From CAVSWT01 sp963775245 (GTDB lineage Bacteria; Bacteroidota; Ignavibacteria; Ignavibacteriales; Ignavibacteriaceae), in contig CAVZID010000022.1 in assembly GCA_963775245.1 (NCBI GenBank), positions 62,001 through 126,000 of the forward strand: a stretch of 64,000 nucleotides of DNA. The letters run 5' to 3'. Each line of letters starts with the position of its first letter. Within the stretch, counting starts at the first letter, position 1. Of this stretch, positions 1-8,212 are shown one piece after another. The position numbers and the translations under genes were made by a program. Under the pieces are notes generated by a model. The model ran no database searches. It had not been told where the DNA came from and was given only the letters and a program-made list of their open reading frames with translations.

Positions 1-417
1 TTAATATTCAGCGCTGAAGGTACCGCTATTGATTATTCACAACTTAAATTTGATAACCCGCAAAATTATTTAAATCCTCAAGATCTACTTTCAGCAAATA
101 AAGATATAAAAGATGCACTCGGAGCAGTCTTAAATTATAATCTCGGCCTTGAATATACAATTCCAGTAGTTGGATTAAGATTAAGAACAGGATACTTTGT
201 TCAACCTTCAGCATATAAAAACGATCCATCAAAATTCAATAAAAAATATTTTACAGCAGGGCTTGGTTTCTTAATGCAGGAAACTATTGGAATTGATGTT
301 GCTTATCTACATGGTTGGTGGAGCGATATTGGAGATAATTATGGGACAAATTTGTCAAGAACTTACCAGGATATTAAATATAATAAGCTGATGTTAACAG
401 CAACTTACCGTTTTTAA
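1..417 (+). CDS. Outer-membrane beta-barrel protein, C-terminal part (5' truncated by window edge)
   Basis: An open frame runs from base 1 to a TAA at 415-417 and gives 138 residues with no start. The sequence alternates hydrophobic and polar residues (for example GLRLRTGYFVQPS and YFTAGLGFLMQETIG) and ends in TATYRF. A terminal Phe after an aromatic strand is the usual insertion signal of outer-membrane barrels. The style resembles the PorV/OmpP1-FadL group common in Bacteroidetes and Ignavibacteria, but the diagnostic N-terminus is outside the window, so the family is inferred. A strong terminator follows, so this gene ends its transcript. Confidence 0.7.
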   Translation, partial: LIFSAEGTAIDYSQLKFDNPQNYLNPQDLLSANKDIKDALGAVLNYNLGLEYTIPVVGLRLRTGYFVQPSAYKNDPSKFNKKYFTAGLGFLMQETIGIDVAYLHGWWSDIGDNYGTNLSRTYQDIKYNKLMLTATYRF

Positions 418-440
418 AAATTTGATTTGTTTGGTAATTA

Positions 441-470
441 AAAGCGCCATATTTTTTATGGCGTTTTTTA
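441..470 (+). terminator. Rho-independent terminator
   Basis: CGCCATA (445-451) pairs with TATGGCG (457-463) around a short T-rich loop, with A's before and a run of T's after. It lies 24 bases past the barrel gene's stop and separates it from rsgA. Confidence 0.85.
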
Positions 471-526
471 TTTTAAATGTAAAATTTATTAATGATAACA
501 TGATTCAACAATTTTAGGAGAAAGTT

Positions 527-1483
527 ATCCAAGGAATTGTTTCGCGTATTGAAAGTAAAGACTACTATGTACTTCCAGAAATTGGTTTTGGTGAAGTTAG
601 ATGCAGCTTAAAAGGAAGATTCAAAAAAGAATTTAACCTCAAAAAAGATAAGTTGTATCTCACAGATATGGCAACGGTTGGTGATGAAATTGAATATGAT
701 ATGAATGAAGATGGAAGCGGTGTAATTCACAAAATTGAAAAAAGAAAAAATTACATTTCCCGCAAAGCACCAAAGATTAAAGGAAGCGGTAAGAGAGGTG
801 AAAGATTAGAACAAGTTATAGCTTCTAATGTCGATAATTTTTTTGTTATTACCAGCATTAAAAGACCGGAATTTAATAATAAGGTTCTTGACAGGCTTTT
901 AGTAACAGGCGAAAACTCTCACATTAAAATTATAATAATATTAAACAAAAAAGACCTTGATACAAATTCTGAAATGGAATACTGGAATTCATTATATTCA
1001 GAAATTGGTTATAAAGTTATCTGTACGAGTAAAATCACAAAAGAAGGAATTGATGAGATACGAAATCTGGTTTGGGGAAAGAAAAATTTATTTTGGGGCC
1101 AATCCGGTGTTGGTAAATCTTCATTAATCAATTTAATCTTCCCGGATTTGGACCTTGCCGTTGGAAATATAAGTGAAGCTACAAATAAGGGAATTCATAC
1201 TACCGTGACCAGCTTAATGGCAAAAATAAATAAAAATACTTTTATTATAGATACCCCAGGAATTAGAGAAATAGACCCTTATGGAATTAGAAAAGAAGAT
1301 TTGAGTCACTATTTTATTGAATTCTCTGACTATTTAAATGATTGCAAATTCAATACTTGTACGCATGATCATGAGCCTGGTTGCGCTATAATAAACGCGG
1401 TTGAAAATGGAAATATCTCTATAGAAAGATATGACAGTTATCTTAAATTACTTGATACAATTGAAGAAGATATATTATTTTAG
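527..1483 (+). CDS. rsgA: Ribosome small-subunit-dependent GTPase RsgA, probable non-AUG start
   Basis: RsgA is a circularly permuted GTPase acting in late 30S maturation. An N-terminal OB-fold is followed by GTPase motifs in permuted order: G4 LNKKD, then G1 GQSGVGKSS, then G3 DTPG. A C-terminal zinc knuckle follows, C-x4-C-x-H-x5-C (CKFNTCTHDHEPGC). The first in-frame ATG (653) would remove most of the OB-fold. The conserved fold (QGIVSRIESKDYYVL) begins near 530, and the frame is open from a TAG at 515-517. No ATG, GTG or TTG lies between that stop and the fold. An AGGAG at 516-520 is well spaced from ATC at 527, so I take AUC as the likely start (about 318 aa). A sequence error or start mutation is the alternative. 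The product is certain, the start is not. Confidence 0.9.
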   Translation: MQGIVSRIESKDYYVLPEIGFGEVRCSLKGRFKKEFNLKKDKLYLTDMATVGDEIEYDMNEDGSGVIHKIEKRKNYISRKAPKIKGSGKRGERLEQVIASNVDNFFVITSIKRPEFNNKVLDRLLVTGENSHIKIIIILNKKDLDTNSEMEYWNSLYSEIGYKVICTSKITKEGIDEIRNLVWGKKNLFWGQSGVGKSSLINLIFPDLDLAVGNISEATNKGIHTTVTSLMAKINKNTFIIDTPGIREIDPYGIRKEDLSHYFIEFSDYLNDCKFNTCTHDHEPGCAIINAVENGNISIERYDSYLKLLDTIEEDILF

Positions 1484-1555
1484 CAACCTTAATAATATAT
1501 AAATTGAAAACTTTTTCATTATAATTTATATTTATAGCAATAAAAATGAAATATA

Positions 1556-2980
1556 ATGCCTGATTCGATAACAGCTATAGTTAATTCTTTTTTTGAATTT
1601 CTTACTGAAAAAAAAGCAAACCTAAAAAACAATCCCAATAACTTCTTAATTAGTTATTGCTTGCCTTTGGATAACAGCATTTTAGAGTTTGAAACTCATT
1701 CATTGGTAGCTAAGTTTAATAAAGCTTTTTACCTTGAAATTCCTGCTGATAATTTTGCTTTCACCGGTATTGATGAAGCAATTTCGATCTCAGAAAAAGG
1801 AGAAGGAAGGTTTGCTGCTACAGAAAAAAGAATAAATGAATGGAAAGAGAATTTCATCCATAACTGGGAAATATTAAAAAGTAGACGAATACCTCTGTTT
1901 ATAGGTTCATTGAAATTCATGGTTGAGCATTCAGATGAAGATTGGAAAGAGTTTGAAGATTCGGATTGGTTCGTTCCTGAATTTCTTTTTCTAAAAGTTG
2001 AAAAGAAAAGTTTCTTAATATATAATTTTATTTTTTCAGGAAGTTCAAGTACACAAAAATCTGTCGAGAAGTTTCAATCAAAAATTGAAAATCTTTTTAG
2101 TATAATTAAAGAAGAAAAAACTTCAGTAAGTGGTTTTTCAGTTATTAGTGAAAACGGCTCAACACCTAAAGACAAAAAGAAATGGAAACAGTTAATTGGA
2201 AAAGCCCTCGATGAAATTCAAGATGGAAAGATTGATAAGGTTGTCCTAAGCCGAAAAGTTGAATATCTACTATCAGATGAACCTGACATTGAAAAATTAA
2301 TTATCCAGCTTAAAGAAAGATTTCCTCATTGCTATATTTTTATTGTCAATCATAATAAGTCCATTTTCTTTGGTGCAACTCCAGAAAAATTAGCAAATTT
2401 TGTTGATGGAAAAATTGAAATAGATGCACTCGCCGGTTCTGCTCCAAGAGGGAAAGATGAAAAGGAAGATAAAATTTTTGAAAACAATTTGTTGAAAAGC
2501 GATAAAGATTTAAGAGAACATATCTTTGTTGTAAATCATATTAAACAAATGATTAAAAATTATTCTGTTGAAGAATATGAAGTTGCTTCACCATCAGTAA
2601 GAAAACTTGCAAACATTCAACATCTTCTCACAAAGTTCTCTTTAAATTTAAATCAGGGAACTTCGATCTTATCGATTGTGAAGGACTTGTCCCCTACTCC
2701 GGCAGTTTGCGGAATTCCGGCGATTGAATCTCTTCGTTTAATAAAAAAACTAGAGAGCCATAACCGCGGCTTGTATGGCGGCTTAATCGGCTGGCTGAAT
2801 TTTGAAAACGAAGGTGAATTCGCTGTAGCAATACGTTCTGCAATATTAAATAAAAAGAAAATTACAGCTTATGCAGGCTGCGGTATTGTTCAAGATTCTA
2901 ATCCCGATCTTGAATATTCTGAAACTGAATTAAAATTAAAAACTATACAGAATCTACTGAAGAATGAAAATAAAAATTAA
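1556..2980 (+). CDS. menF: Isochorismate synthase MenF
   Basis: Converts chorismate to isochorismate, the first committed step of menaquinone synthesis. At 474 aa it has a variable N-terminal half and a C-terminal chorismate-binding domain. Visible motifs are DKVVLSRKVE (with the lysine expected to activate water), FFGATPEKLA, LAGSAPRGKD and SPTPAVCGIPAIESL. The GLYGGLIGW and YAGCGIV segments form the end of the active site. Ala-Gly-Ser before APRG is the isochorismate/salicylate synthase form rather than the anthranilate synthase form. Its 3' end overlaps menD by 17 bases, implying translational coupling. Confidence 0.93.
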   Translation: MPDSITAIVNSFFEFLTEKKANLKNNPNNFLISYCLPLDNSILEFETHSLVAKFNKAFYLEIPADNFAFTGIDEAISISEKGEGRFAATEKRINEWKENFIHNWEILKSRRIPLFIGSLKFMVEHSDEDWKEFEDSDWFVPEFLFLKVEKKSFLIYNFIFSGSSSTQKSVEKFQSKIENLFSIIKEEKTSVSGFSVISENGSTPKDKKKWKQLIGKALDEIQDGKIDKVVLSRKVEYLLSDEPDIEKLIIQLKERFPHCYIFIVNHNKSIFFGATPEKLANFVDGKIEIDALAGSAPRGKDEKEDKIFENNLLKSDKDLREHIFVVNHIKQMIKNYSVEEYEVASPSVRKLANIQHLLTKFSLNLNQGTSILSIVKDLSPTPAVCGIPAIESLRLIKKLESHNRGLYGGLIGWLNFENEGEFAVAIRSAILNKKKITAYAGCGIVQDSNPDLEYSETELKLKTIQNLLKNENKN

Positions 2981-4736
2981 TAGAAATATTTTTTGGACGG
3001 ATACATTTGTAAACGAGCTTGTTTCATCCGGCGTTAAATATGTTTGTATATCACCCGGCTCACGAAATACTCCTTTAACTCTTGCTTTTGCAAATAATAA
3101 AAAGATAAAATCCTTTCTTCATATTGATGAAAGAAGCGGAGGATTTTTTGCTCTTGGACTTGCCAAAGCTTCAGATACTCCGGTTGCATTAGTATGCACA
3201 TCAGGTACAGCTACTGCCGAATTTTATCCCGCTATAATTGAAGCGTACCAGCAAAGAATACCATTGATTGTATGCACTGCCGACAGGCCTCCGGAACTAT
3301 TAGACGTTGGAGCAAATCAAACCATTAATCAAAATAATATGTATAAAAATCATATTAGATGGTTCTTCGATGCCGGGCTTCCGGAACCGATGACCAAAAG
3401 GATTAAGCATATTAAAGCACTTGCTAAGCGGGCAGTCTATGAAAGCACAACCAGATCCCGCGGACCGGTACATATTAACTTTCCTTTTAGAAAACCTTTT
3501 GAGCCGGAATCTTATACCGATGAAGTAGATAATAAATTAATAGAACTTGCAAAATCAAATTCAATTGACAGTAAAAAATTATTTAAAGAAGAAGAAAAAA
3601 ATATAACCACTGAGAAATGGTTTTCGGAAGTAAATAATCATTTAATGAAAAAGAAAAAAGGGATTATAATTGCCGGGCCGGAAAATTATAATTCCAGATT
3701 TCATGAAAATTGCAAATTACTATCTGAAAAATTAGGTTATCCCATCTTTGCAGATGGCGCTTCTCAGTTAAGGTTTGGTAAATCTACCAAGACGAATATA
3801 ATTTCCAATTACGATGCTATACTCCGGTCAAATAAGTTTGCAAAAAAATATAAACCCGAAATAATTCTTCAGTTTGGACGAACAGTTACATCAAAAGCCC
3901 TTGAAACTTTTTTGGAGAATACCAACGCTGTTAGATTTATGATTAATGAATATGGTGATTGGTTTGACCCATCAAATAGAGCAACTGCGTCCTTAGCATG
4001 CAAGCCATATATATTTTGCGAGACAATGCTGCAAAAATTGGAAAGCAACAGCATTCCAAAACAAAAAAATAACTGGCTTGAAATTTTTATAGAAGCAGAT
4101 AAGATTGCTTCAAAAACAAAAAAGAATATCATTGAGAAATCAAACTTCGCAAATGAACCGCGAACAATAATCGAATTGTTAAATGCTTTACCGGAGAAGT
4201 CTAAAATTATGATTTCCAATAGTATGCCTATTAGAGACTTCGATTACTTTGCAACAAAGACTGATAAAAGTTTTACAATATTTAATAACCGCGGTGCAAG
4301 CGGAATTGACGGAATTACTTCAACAGCATTGGGTATCACTGCTGAGAATAATTACCCGACAGTTCTTTTAACCGGAGACTTAGCATTTTATCATGATTTA
4401 AATGGAATGCTTGCAGCTAAAAAATATTCTTTGCCTCTCACAGTTATTTTAATTAATAATAATGGCGGAGGTATTTTTGAGGTTCTTCCAATTTCAGACT
4501 ACGGGAAAGTATTTAAAGAATATTTCATTGCCCAGCATAATTTGGATTTCAAACCATTGGTTGAAGCATATTGCGGCAAATACTTTTTAATAAATAGCTG
4601 GAATGATTTCAAAAATAAAATTCAAGAATCAATTCAAGAAAAGAATTTTACAGTGCTTGAAATAAAAACAGATGCACAAAAATCTTTGCATCTTAGAAGG
4701 AAGTTTTGGTCTGAAGTGGATAAAAATTTACCTTAG
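2964..4736 (+). CDS. menD: SEPHCHC synthase MenD (thiamine-diphosphate enzyme)
   Basis: Joins 2-oxoglutarate (after decarboxylation) to isochorismate in the menaquinone pathway. The 590-aa length is normal for MenD. The N-terminal domain has CISPGSRNTPLTLAF and a catalytic-glutamate region near DERSGGFFALG. The C-terminal ThDP/Mg site shows LLTGDLAFYHDLNGML and then NNNGGGIFEVLPI, the MenD form of the GDG...NN motif. The start overlaps the menF end; menH follows after 6 bases. Confidence 0.95.
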   Translation: MKIKINRNIFWTDTFVNELVSSGVKYVCISPGSRNTPLTLAFANNKKIKSFLHIDERSGGFFALGLAKASDTPVALVCTSGTATAEFYPAIIEAYQQRIPLIVCTADRPPELLDVGANQTINQNNMYKNHIRWFFDAGLPEPMTKRIKHIKALAKRAVYESTTRSRGPVHINFPFRKPFEPESYTDEVDNKLIELAKSNSIDSKKLFKEEEKNITTEKWFSEVNNHLMKKKKGIIIAGPENYNSRFHENCKLLSEKLGYPIFADGASQLRFGKSTKTNIISNYDAILRSNKFAKKYKPEIILQFGRTVTSKALETFLENTNAVRFMINEYGDWFDPSNRATASLACKPYIFCETMLQKLESNSIPKQKNNWLEIFIEADKIASKTKKNIIEKSNFANEPRTIIELLNALPEKSKIMISNSMPIRDFDYFATKTDKSFTIFNNRGASGIDGITSTALGITAENNYPTVLLTGDLAFYHDLNGMLAAKKYSLPLTVILINNNGGGIFEVLPISDYGKVFKEYFIAQHNLDFKPLVEAYCGKYFLINSWNDFKNKIQESIQEKNFTVLEIKTDAQKSLHLRRKFWSEVDKNLP

Positions 4737-4742
4737 AATGAA

Positions 4743-5567
4743 ATGATAATTAAAGTAATCGATTTATCTTTCAACGTAAATTTTGATGAAACACAATTCG
4801 ACAAAACACAAACACCTTTATTTCTCCTACACGGTTTCACAGGCTCTGCATTAGACTGGAATTTCATCTATAAAGATCTCACTAAAAAAGTTTTCCCGGT
4901 TACTGTTGATTTGATTGGACATGGAAATTCCGATTCTCCAAATGAAGTGAATTTTTATTTGACTGAATCCATTGTTGAGCAGTTAAAAATAATAATTGAG
5001 AATTTTACTGAGGAAAAAGTCTTTCTTCTTGGTTATTCAATGGGAGGAAGAGCCGCGTTATCATTTGCTTTAAAATATCCTCAAAATATTAAAGCATTAA
5101 TTTTAGAAAGCGCTAGTGCCGGTATTAAAACTGAAAACGAAAGATTTGAGAGAGAAAAAAAAGATGAAGAACTCTCTAATTTTATTTTGAATAATCCTAT
5201 TGAAAAATTTTTTGATTACTGGATGGAATTAGACATCTTCTCTACACAAAAAAGATTTTCAAATCAAAAACTTGCTGAAATTAGAAAATCAAAATTAGGT
5301 AATAACAAAATCGGATTGGCAAATTCGTTAAAAGGATTTAGCACTGGAAAGATGCCAAGTTATTATACTGATTTAAAAACTTTTCTTCCGGAAACTTTAC
5401 TTATAAGCGGAGAACTGGATTCAAAATTTACCGATATAAATATTGAAATGGCTTCTCTACTTCCAAATTCAACACATAATATAATTAAAAATTCCGGACA
5501 CAATACACATCTTGAAGAACCTAAAAAGTTTATTGAAAGTGTGAATAGATTTTTAATGCAGTTTTAA
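4743..5567 (+). CDS. menH: SHCHC synthase MenH (alpha/beta hydrolase)
   Basis: Eliminates pyruvate from SEPHCHC to give SHCHC. This 274-aa alpha/beta hydrolase has an oxyanion segment LLHGFTGSALDW and nucleophile elbow GYSMGGR, with the serine near residue 100. The acid is probably in SGELDSKF and the histidine in SGHNTHLEEP. Generic hydrolases share this layout; the assignment to MenH rests on its place directly behind menD. It ends the menFDH block, and a minus-strand toxin-antitoxin remnant follows. Confidence 0.88.
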   Translation: MIIKVIDLSFNVNFDETQFDKTQTPLFLLHGFTGSALDWNFIYKDLTKKVFPVTVDLIGHGNSDSPNEVNFYLTESIVEQLKIIIENFTEEKVFLLGYSMGGRAALSFALKYPQNIKALILESASAGIKTENERFEREKKDEELSNFILNNPIEKFFDYWMELDIFSTQKRFSNQKLAEIRKSKLGNNKIGLANSLKGFSTGKMPSYYTDLKTFLPETLLISGELDSKFTDINIEMASLLPNSTHNIIKNSGHNTHLEEPKKFIESVNRFLMQF

Positions 5568-5615
5568 ATTTATGAATCGTATAAAAGTAGGTCATCTTAG
5601 ATCGTAGTTTGAATT

Positions 5616-5945
5616 TTAATGAATCTCCTCAAGTAATTTAATCAAAATTGGCAAATCAACTATTAGGGTACTCCAAACAAGATAAAGATCAACTTCAAAA
5701 TATCCATGTATTAAATGGTTTCTCATTCCTACTATATCTTTCCAAGGTATCTGTAAATTGTTATCCTTTAATTCTTGAGATATTTTCGAAGCAGCTTCTC
5801 CAATAATCTAAATTTCTTTAACAACAGAAAGGACTAACATACGATCCTTTTCAAGGTCTACTTTTTCTTTACCATCAGCAAAAGATAGAGCTTCTTTTGC
5901 TGCCTCAATCATCTGCTGTAATCTTATTTTATCATTCTGCTGCAT
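5616..5945 (-). pseudogene. HEPN-domain (HepT-like) toxin interrupted by an in-frame TAG
   Basis: The minus strand from ATG at 5943-5945 to TAA at 5616-5618 gives 109 codons of HEPN/DUF86 protein with one amber codon at position 46 (bases 5808-5810). The second half keeps the HEPN RNase-type motif R-x4-H-x-Y in MRNHLIHGYF. Before the stop the frame reads LVLSVVKEI and after it IIGEAASKIS, matching the usual HEPN helix with a single codon changed. The start overlaps the MNT gene by 14 bases, the standard layout of a MNT-HEPN (MntA-HepT) module. The toxin is probably inactive unless TAG is read through. Confidence 0.75.
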
Positions 5946-6234
5946 ATTGCACAATAGCTTCATGAATTACTGTATCGCGAAAATATTTACTTATTTCTTC
6001 TGAAGTATGCAGATCGACTTTTTTATTCAGCATTTCTGAAAGTTCCCTTTGAATACGTGCTAAAGAAAGATATCCCGGTTTTTTATTACTTTCAAACTCA
6101 ATAAGTAAATCTAAATCACTATCATCAGTAAAAGTATTTTTTGCGTAGGAGCCGAATACTAAAAGTTTACTAATCTTATTCTTTTTGCAATAAGTTATAA
6201 GATTTTCAGAATTATATTTAAAAAGATCTAACAT
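5932..6234 (-). CDS. MNT-domain nucleotidyltransferase, antitoxin of a MNT-HEPN pair
   Basis: A minimal nucleotidyltransferase of 100 aa with the catalytic signature GSYAKNTFTDDSDLDLLIEF split around residues 28-47: GS, then D-x-D, followed by the third Asp in KKVDLHTSEE. In MntA-HepT systems this protein AMPylates the HEPN toxin and neutralises it. Here the antitoxin looks intact while the downstream toxin has a nonsense codon, the expected order of decay. The pair sits on the minus strand inside the menaquinone cluster, splitting menH from menB, which suggests insertion. Confidence 0.85.
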   Translation of the reverse strand: MLDLFKYNSENLITYCKKNKISKLLVFGSYAKNTFTDDSDLDLLIEFESNKKPGYLSLARIQRELSEMLNKKVDLHTSEEISKYFRDTVIHEAIVQYAAE

Positions 6235-6399
6235 TAGTTAGTTAACTTAGTTAATGTATTTTTATTTTATTTTAATAATTTATTTTAAAATTATAAAATC
6301 ATTTTTACTTTAACAATTTTAATTACTCCTATCTTTCCTAATTTTTCAATATTTTTGCACCACAAATAATTGAAATTAAAATTTATTTAAGGACTTATT

Positions 6400-7233
6400 A
6401 TGTCATTTAATTGGACAAAGGTTAAAGATTACACCGATATTATTTATGAAAAAATGGATGGCATAGCAAAGATTACAATTAATCGTCCTGAAGTGCGAAA
6501 TGCATTCCGTCCTGAAACAGTAATTGAAATGTACGATGCTTTTTCCAACGCACGTGAAGACCAGGAGATTGGAGTCGTGCTAATAACCGGACACGGGCCA
6601 GCAAAAGATGGTAAATATGCTTTTTGTTCAGGTGGTGATCAAAGAATCAGAGGCGATAAGGGATATGTTGGAAAAGACGGAGTTCCAAGATTAAATGTGC
6701 TTGACCTTCAAAAATTAATTAGAAGCATTCCCAAACCTGTAATTGCTTTAGTTGCAGGTTATGCAATCGGCGGCGGACATGTGCTTCATGTCGTTTGCGA
6801 TTTGACCATTGCTGCAGGCAATGCAATATTCGGCCAAACAGGGCCAAAGGTTGGCAGTTTTGACGGAGGATTTGGTTCAAGTTATCTTGCAAGAATCGTT
6901 GGACAAAAGAAGGCAAGAGAGATTTGGTATTTATGCCGTCAATACAATGCTGAAGAAGCAGAGAAAATGGGACTTGTCAATAAAGTTGTTCCTTTAGATA
7001 AATTAGAAGAAGAAGGAGTTGAATGGGCAAAAGATATTTTAAAGCACAGCCCTCTTGCAATTAGGTTATTGAAATCATCATTTAACGCTGAGCTGGATGG
7101 TCAAGCCGGAATTCAAGAGTTAGCCGGCAACGCAACTTTACTTTATTATATGAGTGAAGAAGCGCAGGAAGGAAAGAAAGCTTATTTAGAAAAAAGAAAA
7201 CCTGAGTTTAATAAATTCCCAAAACTCCCATGA
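6400..7233 (+). CDS. menB: 1,4-dihydroxy-2-naphthoyl-CoA synthase MenB
   Basis: Cyclises o-succinylbenzoyl-CoA to DHNA-CoA. This crotonase-fold protein of 277 aa (normal for MenB) has the oxyanion-hole segment AFCSGGDQRIRG near residue 70 and the second loop VAGYAIGGGHVLH near 120. The MenB-specific GPKVGSFDGGFGSSYLAR follows near 150. A Shine-Dalgarno AAGGA lies 5-9 bases before the ATG. The 165 bases upstream (6235-6399) are very AT-rich and contain only a possible -7 element TATTTTTG at 6350-6357 without a convincing -33 partner. Confidence 0.96.
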   Translation: MSFNWTKVKDYTDIIYEKMDGIAKITINRPEVRNAFRPETVIEMYDAFSNAREDQEIGVVLITGHGPAKDGKYAFCSGGDQRIRGDKGYVGKDGVPRLNVLDLQKLIRSIPKPVIALVAGYAIGGGHVLHVVCDLTIAAGNAIFGQTGPKVGSFDGGFGSSYLARIVGQKKAREIWYLCRQYNAEEAEKMGLVNKVVPLDKLEEEGVEWAKDILKHSPLAIRLLKSSFNAELDGQAGIQELAGNATLLYYMSEEAQEGKKAYLEKRKPEFNKFPKLP

Positions 7234-7242
7234 CATAATTTT

Positions 7243-7290
7243 GTATCCGTGAAAATCAGTCTAATCCATGTTTTTCCGTGTTCTATCACT
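7243..7290. repeat. Degenerate intergenic repeat between menB and menA
   Basis: The gap holds two spaced CCGTG motifs in the pattern TCCGTGAAAATC...TAATCC...TTTCCGTGTTC. This resembles a short dispersed repeat found in many genomes. Only one copy is in this window, so the assignment relies on general recognition of the motif. Confidence 0.4.
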
Positions 7291-7307
7291 TTTAAAAATC
7301 AAAATTT

Positions 7308-8198
7308 ATGAATGATAATTCAATTTCAAAATTTCAAAGCTGGATTTTAGCAAGCCGACCGAAAACCTTGTTGGCAGCAGTCGTTCCGGTTGTTGTCGGT
7401 TCTTCATTAGCAATCAGTGAAGGAAAATTCATCTTTATTTATTCTTTTGTTGCGCTGTTTTGCTCGGTCCTCATTCAAGTTGGAACAAACTTTACAAATG
7501 ACTTATATGATTATCACAAAGGTGCCGACAACGAACAGCGTAAAGGGCCTGTACGTGTTTTAGCTTCAGGACTAATTACAGTTAAAGAAATGCGACTCGG
7601 AATCATTGCAGTTTTTGGACTAGCATTTCTTCTAGGATTATATTTAGTAAGTCAAGCAGGAGTTTTAATCTTAATTGTCGGTATCGTATCTATCATAGCT
7701 GGAATTGCTTACACAGCCGGGCCTTTTCCGTTAGCTTACAATGGGCTTGGCGATGTATTTGTTTTTTTATTTTTTGGAATTGTCGGGACAGTCTTTACTT
7801 ACTATCTGCATTCTCATGTAATTACTTTAATTTCAATTCTAGCTTCTATTCCTGTTGGTGCATTAATTACAAATATTTTAGTGGTAAATAATTTCCGGGA
7901 CATTGAAGAAGACCGGGCAGCAAACAAAAAAACTTTAGCTGTAATTTTGGGAAAAGATTTTACAAAATACCAATTTGTTTTTCTTCTGATTTTGTCTTTT
8001 GTTGTACCTGCTGTTTTGTATATTTTCTTTAAATTTCAAATCATTATTTTTCTTCCATATTTATCTTTACCGATAGCATTAAGATTAATAAAAATGCTCA
8101 ACACTTTTGATGGAATGCAGCTAAACAAAACTTTGGAATTAACAGCCAAGTTTTCGGCGTTGTTCGGATTGTTATTTGCTTTAGGTTTAACTTTGTAA
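7308..8198 (+). CDS. menA: 1,4-dihydroxy-2-naphthoate polyprenyltransferase MenA
   Basis: Integral membrane enzyme that prenylates DHNA to demethylmenaquinone. At 296 aa it is built of successive hydrophobic segments. The first Asp-rich motif is NDLYDYHKGAD near residue 65 and the second is NNFRDIEEDRAANKKTLAV near 190. Both bind Mg-diphosphate in the UbiA superfamily, and this form of the second motif is typical of MenA. It is 14 bases upstream of menE and likely cotranscribed. Confidence 0.95.
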   Translation: MNDNSISKFQSWILASRPKTLLAAVVPVVVGSSLAISEGKFIFIYSFVALFCSVLIQVGTNFTNDLYDYHKGADNEQRKGPVRVLASGLITVKEMRLGIIAVFGLAFLLGLYLVSQAGVLILIVGIVSIIAGIAYTAGPFPLAYNGLGDVFVFLFFGIVGTVFTYYLHSHVITLISILASIPVGALITNILVVNNFRDIEEDRAANKKTLAVILGKDFTKYQFVFLLILSFVVPAVLYIFFKFQIIIFLPYLSLPIALRLIKMLNTFDGMQLNKTLELTAKFSALFGLLFALGLTL

Positions 8199-8212
8199 GA
8201 AATAATACCCAA

